Assembly: GCA_946885735.1 (NCBI GenBank)
Contig: CAMPGW010000089.1
Span: 1 to 12,148 of the forward strand
Source of the DNA: an uncultured Gammaproteobacteria bacterium
GTDB taxonomy: Bacteria; Pseudomonadota; Gammaproteobacteria; Xanthomonadales; Xanthomonadaceae
Direction of reading: 5' to 3'
DNA length: 12,148 nt
The number at the start of each line of letters is the position of its first letter. Within the stretch, counting starts at the first letter, position 1. This document shows positions 7,394-12,148 of the stretch, piece after piece. The notes beneath the pieces are model-generated. The model saw only the letters and a program-made list of their open reading frames with translations. It searched no databases and was not told where the DNA came from. The position numbers and the translations under genes were made by a program.

Positions 7394-8572
7394 ATGTCCG
7401 TGAACCCGAGAATCGTGCTGCTCGCCGGGGCCGTCGCCCTGGCCCTGTCGGCCTGCGGAAAGAAGGACGAGGCCGCACCGGCGCCAGACGCCCAGACCGC
7501 CGCCGCCGAACCCGTGCTCGAGGGCCAACTCGACATCCTCGCCTGGCCGGGCTACATCGAGCGCGGCAGCAGCGACCCCGCCTACGACTGGGTCACCCAG
7601 TTCGAGAAGGACACCGGCTGCAAGGTCAGCGTGACCACGGCCAGCAACTCCGACGAGATGGTGGCGCTGATGAACCAGGGCGGCCACGACCTGGTGACGG
7701 CGACCGGCGATGCCTCGGTGCGGCTGATCGCGGCGGGCAAGGTGCAGGCCATCGACATCGGCCGGGTGCCGTCGTGGTCGCGCATCGACCCGCGCCTGCT
7801 CGAGGCCGCCTGGCATACCGTGGACGGCAAGCACTACGGCGTGCCGTTCCAGTGGGGCCCGAACGTGCTGATGTACAACACGGGGGTGTTCAAGGAGGCG
7901 CCGACCAGCTGGAGCGTGGTCTTCGAGGAGCAGGTCCTGCCGGACGGCAAGTCCAACAAGGGCCGCGTGCAGGCCTTCGACGTGCCCATCCACATCGCCG
8001 ACGCGGCGCTGTACTTGATGACCAGGAAGCCGGAGCTCGGTATTCGCGATCCCTACGAGCTCAATGAGGCGCAGTACGCCGCCGCGCTCGACCTGCTGCG
8101 TCGGCAGAAAGCCCTGGTGCATCGCTACTGGCACGACCCCGCCGTGCAGGTGACCGACTTCACCAGCCAGGGCGTGGTCGCCTCCGGCAGTTGGGCGCAC
8201 CAGGTCAACCAGTTGCGCGAGGCCGGCCAGCCGATCGCCTCGGTCATTCCCGAGGAAGGCGCCACCGGCTGGGCCGACACCAGCATGCTGCATGCCGAGG
8301 CCGCGCACCCCAATTGCGCCTACAAGTGGATGGAGTGGAGCCTGTCGCCGAAGGTGCAGGGCGACGTCGCCGCGTTCTTCGGATCGGTGCCCGTGGTTGC
8401 GGAAGCCTGCACGGGCAACGCCCTGCTTGGCCCGGAAGGATGCAAGGCGAACGGCCAGGACAGCTTCGACCAACTGCATTTCTGGCGCACGCCCGATGCG
8501 CAGTGTGGCGAGGGCGAATGCGTCCCCTACAGCCGCTGGACCGAGGACTACCTCAAGTTGATGGGCGGCTGA
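7394..8572 (+). CDS. Spermidine/putrescine-type ABC transporter substrate-binding lipoprotein
   Basis: This is an extracytoplasmic solute receptor of the PotD/PotF type, expected to bind a polyamine or similar small cation and deliver it to an ABC permease. The 392-aa product starts with a lipoprotein signal peptide; the lipobox is LSAC at residues 18-21 with C21 lipidated. Glycine at +2 argues against inner-membrane retention. The mature protein shows PotF-like features: LDILAWPGYIE near the N-terminus, TASNSDEMVALMNQG, YGVPFQWGPNVLMYN, and YKWMEWSLSPKVQ near 310-322. Six cysteines remain (C76, C308, C339, C350, C371, C376), four of them in the last 60 residues, suggesting disulfides in the periplasm. 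The start ATG at 7394 follows a G-rich stretch and gives a proper signal peptide. No permease or ATPase gene lies in the window. The next gene starts 2 nt after the stop. Ligand identity is inference from the family. Confidence 0.88.
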   Translation: MSVNPRIVLLAGAVALALSACGKKDEAAPAPDAQTAAAEPVLEGQLDILAWPGYIERGSSDPAYDWVTQFEKDTGCKVSVTTASNSDEMVALMNQGGHDLVTATGDASVRLIAAGKVQAIDIGRVPSWSRIDPRLLEAAWHTVDGKHYGVPFQWGPNVLMYNTGVFKEAPTSWSVVFEEQVLPDGKSNKGRVQAFDVPIHIADAALYLMTRKPELGIRDPYELNEAQYAAALDLLRRQKALVHRYWHDPAVQVTDFTSQGVVASGSWAHQVNQLREAGQPIASVIPEEGATGWADTSMLHAEAAHPNCAYKWMEWSLSPKVQGDVAAFFGSVPVVAEACTGNALLGPEGCKANGQDSFDQLHFWRTPDAQCGEGECVPYSRWTEDYLKLMGG

Positions 8573-8574
8573 GC

Positions 8575-9162
8575 ATGCGCGCTGCCGGGGTGCTGTCGTC
8601 CGCCGCGGCGTGTGCGCTGTTGCTGGGCGCCTGCGGTGGCAAGGAGCCTGCCGACGCCCCGGCGACCGCGCCGGTCGCCGCTGCGCCAGCAGCCGCGGCG
8701 GTCACCGTGCCTTCCGTTCCCGCGGCGCCTGCGGTTTCCCCCGGACCTGGCGTCGCGGCGTCGCGCGCCTTGCTCGACGACTACCTGCAAGCCTGGAACC
8801 GCGGCGACGCCGCGGCCATCGCCGCCTTCCTGGCAAATGACGCCGAAGTCTTCGATGCATTGCTCGCGCGCAAGTACGGCGGCCGCGCCGAGGCGCAGCG
8901 CGAAGTCATCGACATGTATCTGCGCGCGGTACCGGACGGCCAGTGGTCGCTGCGCGGCGAACCCGTGGTTTCCGCCGACGGTTTCGCTTACGAGTGGACC
9001 CTGACCGGCACCAACTCGGGCAACTGGACCCACTACCTGCGCGGTCGCGGCCAGCGAATCGACTTCAAGGGCGTGAGCGTCGTACGCCTTCGCGAAGGCC
9101 GCATCGCCTACCAGGCCAACTATTTCGACACCAACGCACTGGGCGCCCAGGCCGGCTGGTGA
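8575..9162 (+). CDS. SnoaL/NTF2-like domain lipoprotein
   Basis: The product is a small envelope lipoprotein of 195 aa. The signal peptide ends in LGAC (L17-C20), followed by a linker of about 40 residues made almost only of Ala, Pro and Val, typical of a tether holding a domain away from the membrane. From about residue 63 (LLDDYLQAWNRGD) to the end it looks like a SnoaL-like polyketide-cyclase/NTF2 fold: the AWNRGD helix start, a WTLTGTNSG strand, and a closing VRLREGRIAYQANYFD segment. Members of this fold are enzymes or plain binding domains, so the role is unknown. It starts 2 nt after the stop of the binding-protein gene and almost certainly shares its mRNA and translation, which suggests a related job at the same membrane. 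It ends 1 bp from the convergent MFS gene. Confidence 0.8.
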   Translation: MRAAGVLSSAAACALLLGACGGKEPADAPATAPVAAAPAAAAVTVPSVPAAPAVSPGPGVAASRALLDDYLQAWNRGDAAAIAAFLANDAEVFDALLARKYGGRAEAQREVIDMYLRAVPDGQWSLRGEPVVSADGFAYEWTLTGTNSGNWTHYLRGRGQRIDFKGVSVVRLREGRIAYQANYFDTNALGAQAGW

Positions 9163-9163
9163 A

Positions 9164-10303
9164 TCAGGTCCGCGCGGTCGCGGGATCGCGCGCGCGCATC
9201 GCATAGACGACCCATGCCGCCGCGGTGACCAGGGCCGCCGCCAGGAAGGCCGCGCGGCCTCCGCCGAGGTCCCAGCACAAGGCCGCCAGTGCGGCGCCCA
9301 GCACGCCGCCCACGCCGCTGCTGAAGCCGTACAGCAGGCTCTGCCCGGCGGCCGCGCGTCGGCCCGGGAAGTAAGCGGACATCATGCGCATGCAGCAGGC
9401 GTGGAAGATCGCGAAGCTGAAGGCATGCAGGGCCTGCGCGGCGAACATCGTCGGCAAGTGGCCGGCGAACAGCGCGGTGGCGACCCAGCGCAGCACGGTC
9501 ACCGCCAGGCAGAAGGACAGCAGGGCCGGCGCGCCGAAGCGCGCTATCAGTGCCGGCGCCTGCCAGAACAGCGCGATCTCCACCAGCACGCCGGCGCCCC
9601 ACAGCAGCCCGATCTCCAGTCCGGAATGCCCTTGTGCCTGCAAGTGCAGGGTGTAGAACACGTAGAAGGCCCCGAACCCGACCTGCATCAACAGCGCCAC
9701 CATCAGGAACCGGCGCACGCCGGGTCGCTTCCACAGGTGGCCGGCGTCGCCCACCGATTCCAGGTGCTCCGGCGGACGGTCGTCGCGATGCGGCCAGGCC
9801 GCGGCCAGCATGGCCGCGAACAGGGGCAGGGCGAGCCAGGGAAAGGCAGCATCGCCGAAGCGATCGAGCAGCCAGCCGTAGCTCGAGGCCACGATCAGGA
9901 AACCCACCGAGCCCCACACCCGTACCCGCCCGTAGTCGCCACTGCGCGATCCCAGTGCAGCCAGGGTCATCGCCTCGAACTGCGGCATCACCGCGTTGTA
10001 GGCCACGCCGAACAAGGCCATCACCGCGAACAGGGCCAGCGCGCCGCGAACCTGCGTAAAGGCGGCGAACAGCAGCAGCGTGAGCGCACAGGCGACGACG
10101 AACCAGCGACCCGGCGCCGGACGGTCGTGCAACCAGGCGCTCCACGCCGGGGGCCCGAGGATGCGGCCGCCGTACCAGAGCCCGAGCATCGCGCCGACCA
10201 CGTAGCCACCGTGCCCGAGCGAGTCGACCCAGCGCCCGATGTAGGGCGTGAAGGCGCCGAGCGCGGCGTAGTAACTGAAATAGAAGATCGAGAAACGCCG
10301 CAC
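9164..10303 (-). CDS. MFS transporter (MFS_1-like / HcaT-type)
   Basis: This is an inner-membrane secondary carrier of 379 aa. Twelve hydrophobic segments can be counted, beginning FSIFYFSYYAALGAFTPYIG (residues 4-23) and ending AAFLAAALVTAAAWVVYAM near the C-terminus, with a charged central loop around 170-197 between the two six-helix halves. The FYFSYYAALGAFTPYIG start and the VWGSVGFLI segment before helix 5 resemble the MFS_1-like group that includes phenylpropionate carrier HcaT and nucleoside symporters; the substrate cannot be read from the sequence. The start is GTG at 10301-10303. A TGA lies about 20 codons upstream and no ATG intervenes, so this is the best start, although AGGGGAG (10317-10323 on the plus strand) is 13 nt away, a long spacing. 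It is divergent from the peptidase and convergent with the SnoaL-like lipoprotein gene. Confidence 0.88.
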   Translation of the reverse strand: MRRFSIFYFSYYAALGAFTPYIGRWVDSLGHGGYVVGAMLGLWYGGRILGPPAWSAWLHDRPAPGRWFVVACALTLLLFAAFTQVRGALALFAVMALFGVAYNAVMPQFEAMTLAALGSRSGDYGRVRVWGSVGFLIVASSYGWLLDRFGDAAFPWLALPLFAAMLAAAWPHRDDRPPEHLESVGDAGHLWKRPGVRRFLMVALLMQVGFGAFYVFYTLHLQAQGHSGLEIGLLWGAGVLVEIALFWQAPALIARFGAPALLSFCLAVTVLRWVATALFAGHLPTMFAAQALHAFSFAIFHACCMRMMSAYFPGRRAAAGQSLLYGFSSGVGGVLGAALAALCWDLGGGRAAFLAAALVTAAAWVVYAMRARDPATART

Positions 10304-10333
10304 CTTGGTTTCCGTGCTCCCCTGGCCGGCAAC

Positions 10334-10359
10334 TGCTGCGCCGCAGCATCACTGATGCT
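10334..10359. promoter_or_regulatory. Two overlapping 15-bp palindromes, candidate operator or attenuator
   Basis: TGCTGCGCCGCAGCA (10334-10348) and AGCATCACTGATGCT (10345-10359) are both perfect 7-bp inverted repeats around one central base, and they share AGCA. They lie 31-56 bp upstream of the MFS start on the minus strand, and the second ends on the first base of the putative peptidase -35. They could be a repressor site serving both divergent genes. As RNA in the MFS leader, the two hairpins would exclude each other. Function is inference. Confidence 0.4.
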
Positions 10360-10387
10360 TGTGGGAGGGCCGTCACAGTAGTCTAAT
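10359..10387 (+). promoter_or_regulatory. Candidate sigma-70 promoter for the M4 peptidase gene
   Basis: TTGTGG (10359-10364) and TCTAAT (10382-10387) are spaced by exactly 17 nt. The -10 matches consensus at 5 of 6 positions; the -35 keeps the TTG. Transcription would start near 10394, leaving a leader of about 59 nt that carries AGGGAG (10441-10446), a good ribosome binding site 6 nt before the ATG at 10453. Confidence 0.45.
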
Positions 10388-10452
10388 CGAATGCCGGTCG
10401 ACCTTCCGTCGGCCGATCTCGCGTTCCACATCCACGCAACAGGGAGTTTTCC

Positions 10453-12148
10453 ATGCAAGGAACCACCCGTACGACACTGGGCGCGATGATCGCGCTTGCC
10501 CTGGCCCTGCCGGCCTCGGCTGCCACGATGAAGTCGAAGATCGCCGCCGAACAACTCGCCGCCCGTACGGGTGCAAAGGTCACCATCAGTCCCGCGACAG
10601 GCGCTGCCCGCTTCATGCGCGCCCCGCGCGGCAAGGCGCTTGGCGTCGCCGGTACGCAGCGGCGCGCCGACCACGCGATGGCTTTCCTCAAGGCCAACGG
10701 CAAGGCCTTCGGCCTGCGCGATCCGGCGAGCGAACTCAAGCTGGTCGGCGTGCGCCAGGACAAGCTGGGTGATTCCCGCGTTTCGTACACGCAGTCCTAC
10801 AAGGGCGTGCCGGTCTTCGGCGCGAGCCTGGGCGTGCATTACGACAAGGCCGGCAACCTGAAGGCCGTCAATGGCATGGTCGTGCCGGACATCGTCGTGG
10901 ATACGGTGCCGCGCACGTCGCAGTCGCAGGCCGGCGCGCTGGCGCTCAAGCAGGTCACCGGCAGCGGCGTGACGGTTCGCGGCACCAAGCTGATGGTGTT
11001 CCGCGAGGGCTTGCTCAAGGGCGTTCCAGGCGCCAACCACCTGGCCTACGAGGTCGAGGTCGGCAACGGCACCAGCGTGCGCGAGTTCGTCTACGTCGAC
11101 GCGCATACCGGCGCGAAGATCGACCAGATCACCGGCATCATCGACGCGATGAACCGCCGGGCCTACGACGGCCTGGGCCTCCCGCAAAACCAGGTCCCGT
11201 CGTTCTATCCGGCCAACCCGTTCTGGGTCGAGGGCCAAGCGCTGCCGACCGGTGTGGTCGAAGCCGACAACATGATCAACGCCTCGAAGGAAACCTACGA
11301 CCTGTTCTACAACGCCTTTGGCGTCGACAGCTTCGACGGCGCGGGCAAGACGATGGACGCGATCTTCAACCGCGGCTATTCCTGCCCGAATGCGTCCTGG
11401 AACGGAACCTTCATCTCGTTCTGCCCGGGCATCACCACCGACGACGTGACCGCCCACGAATGGGCGCACGCCTACACCCAGTACAGCCACGGCCTGATCT
11501 ACCAGTGGCAGAGCGGCGCGCTCAACGAGGCCTACTCCGACATCTGGGGCGAGACCGTGGACCGCATCAATGGCCGCGGCGGCGACCTGCCGTTCGCCCA
11601 GCGCGAGGAAGGCGCCTGTTCGATCCAGTGGGGCAGGATGCCGCCCAGCCTGGTGGTGAATTCGCCCGCGTCGATCGCCGACAGCTATGCGCTGGGTCTT
11701 GCGAGCTTCGGTGCGACCGAGGGCTCCTGGACCGGCGACGTGGAAGTCGGCAATGACGGCGTCGGCGTCGGATCGGACGCCTGTACGGCGCTGACCGGCT
11801 TCACCGCCGGCAAGATCGCGCTGGTGGATCGTGGCGGCGGCTGCGGGTTCACCGTCAAGGCGAAGAATGCCCAGCTCGCGGGTGCTACGGCCGTGATCAT
11901 CGCCGACAACGTCGCCGGAGGCGTCGCCGGCATGGGCGGCGTGGATGCGTCGGTCACCATCCCGGCGGTCCGCATCACCCTGGCCGACGGCAACCTGTTC
12001 AAGGCAAACCTGCCCAATGTCACGCTGAGCCTGCCCTCCGCGGCGGATTCGACCGACGATTCGGTGCGCTGGCTGGTGGGTGAGGACTCCACCGCGACCG
12101 GCCTGGTCGGCGCGCTGCGCGACATGTGGAACCCGACCTGCTTCGGCA
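10453..12148 (+). CDS. Secreted M4-family (thermolysin-like) metallopeptidase with inserted PA domain (partial, 3' end missing)
   Basis: The gene is a secreted zinc endopeptidase precursor; 565 codons are present and the frame runs off the window end. The start is fixed by AGGGAG six bases before ATG 10453 and by a signal peptide ending PASA (cleavage probably after A23). A propeptide follows: an FTP-like segment around 60-120 (AFLKANGKAFGL, YTQSYKGVPVFGA) and a PepSY-like segment up to about 225 (YVDAHTGAKIDQI). The catalytic part has HEWAH at 335-339 (two zinc histidines and the catalytic glutamate) and GALNEAYSDIWG at 355-366, where E359 is the third zinc ligand. Residues about 399-522 form a PA domain (GKIALVDRGGGCGF, AQLAGATAVIIADN, IPAVRI). 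M4-like sequence then resumes (WLVGED, ALRDMWNP at 554-561), so the PA domain interrupts the catalytic domain. The active-site His expected further downstream lies outside the window. Likely role: extracellular protein degradation. Confidence 0.92.
   Translation, partial: MQGTTRTTLGAMIALALALPASAATMKSKIAAEQLAARTGAKVTISPATGAARFMRAPRGKALGVAGTQRRADHAMAFLKANGKAFGLRDPASELKLVGVRQDKLGDSRVSYTQSYKGVPVFGASLGVHYDKAGNLKAVNGMVVPDIVVDTVPRTSQSQAGALALKQVTGSGVTVRGTKLMVFREGLLKGVPGANHLAYEVEVGNGTSVREFVYVDAHTGAKIDQITGIIDAMNRRAYDGLGLPQNQVPSFYPANPFWVEGQALPTGVVEADNMINASKETYDLFYNAFGVDSFDGAGKTMDAIFNRGYSCPNASWNGTFISFCPGITTDDVTAHEWAHAYTQYSHGLIYQWQSGALNEAYSDIWGETVDRINGRGGDLPFAQREEGACSIQWGRMPPSLVVNSPASIADSYALGLASFGATEGSWTGDVEVGNDGVGVGSDACTALTGFTAGKIALVDRGGGCGFTVKAKNAQLAGATAVIIADNVAGGVAGMGGVDASVTIPAVRITLADGNLFKANLPNVTLSLPSAADSTDDSVRWLVGEDSTATGLVGALRDMWNPTCFG

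Noticed and set aside
7322..8479. 385-residue minus-strand open frame opposite the binding-protein gene
   Set aside because: The sequence is His/Val/Gly/Arg-rich antisense translation without motifs.
10374..10402. Minus-strand promoter for the MFS gene (TACTGT with an upstream GTCGAC)
   Set aside because: The -35 does not resemble consensus and the -10 match is modest; not supportable alone.
10021..11490. 489-residue minus-strand open frame opposite the MFS start and the peptidase
   Set aside because: It spans the divergent intergenic region, runs antisense to the HEWAH-containing frame, and shows no domain.

Overview
The window is very GC-rich with dense coding. The gene set fits a gammaproteobacterium of the Xanthomonadaceae/Lysobacteraceae type (Lysobacter, Luteimonas or a relative). 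The evidence is a 180-kDa-class NAD-glutamate dehydrogenase, a short (~260 aa) NAD kinase with the GGDGFML motif, several lipoproteins, and a secreted thermolysin-like protease. The assignment to this group is inference from gene content and composition; no taxonomic marker gene is present.

Layout. Positions 1-77 hold the last codons of an acyl-CoA dehydrogenase-type gene. Then comes a 1641-aa NAD-specific glutamate dehydrogenase (186-5111, +). A 461-bp gene-free stretch (5112-5572) carries two copies of the same elaborate palindromic element in opposite orientations. Next are an NAD kinase (5573-6358, +) and a 5'-nucleotidase overlapping it by 4 bases (6355-7281, +). After a 112-bp gap with a plausible promoter come two tightly coupled lipoprotein genes: a spermidine/putrescine-type substrate-binding protein (7394-8572, +) and a SnoaL/NTF2-like lipoprotein (8575-9162, +). 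An MFS transporter runs the other way (9164-10303, -) and ends 1 bp from the lipoprotein gene. A divergent intergenic region with two overlapping palindromes and a promoter-like sequence separates it from a secreted M4-type metallopeptidase (10453 to the window end, +, incomplete), which has a protease-associated (PA) domain inserted in its catalytic domain.

How the genes relate. Glutamate dehydrogenase feeds glutamate carbon into 2-oxoglutarate using NAD+. NAD kinase sets the NADP pool, and the overlapping 5'-nucleotidase would trim nucleoside monophosphates, so the nadK pair is a small nucleotide/cofactor operon. The two lipoproteins, the MFS carrier and the secreted protease all concern the envelope or extracellular nutrients, but no permease or ATPase accompanies the binding protein here.

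Most interesting feature. The paired elements at 5121-5282 and 5391-5536 each fold into a long outer stem enclosing two hairpins (a three-way junction). They share a nearly identical core, while the stems differ by paired, compensating changes. This is good sequence evidence for a structured, dispersed element; its family and function cannot be decided from this window. The rest of the window looks like ordinary core-genome content.
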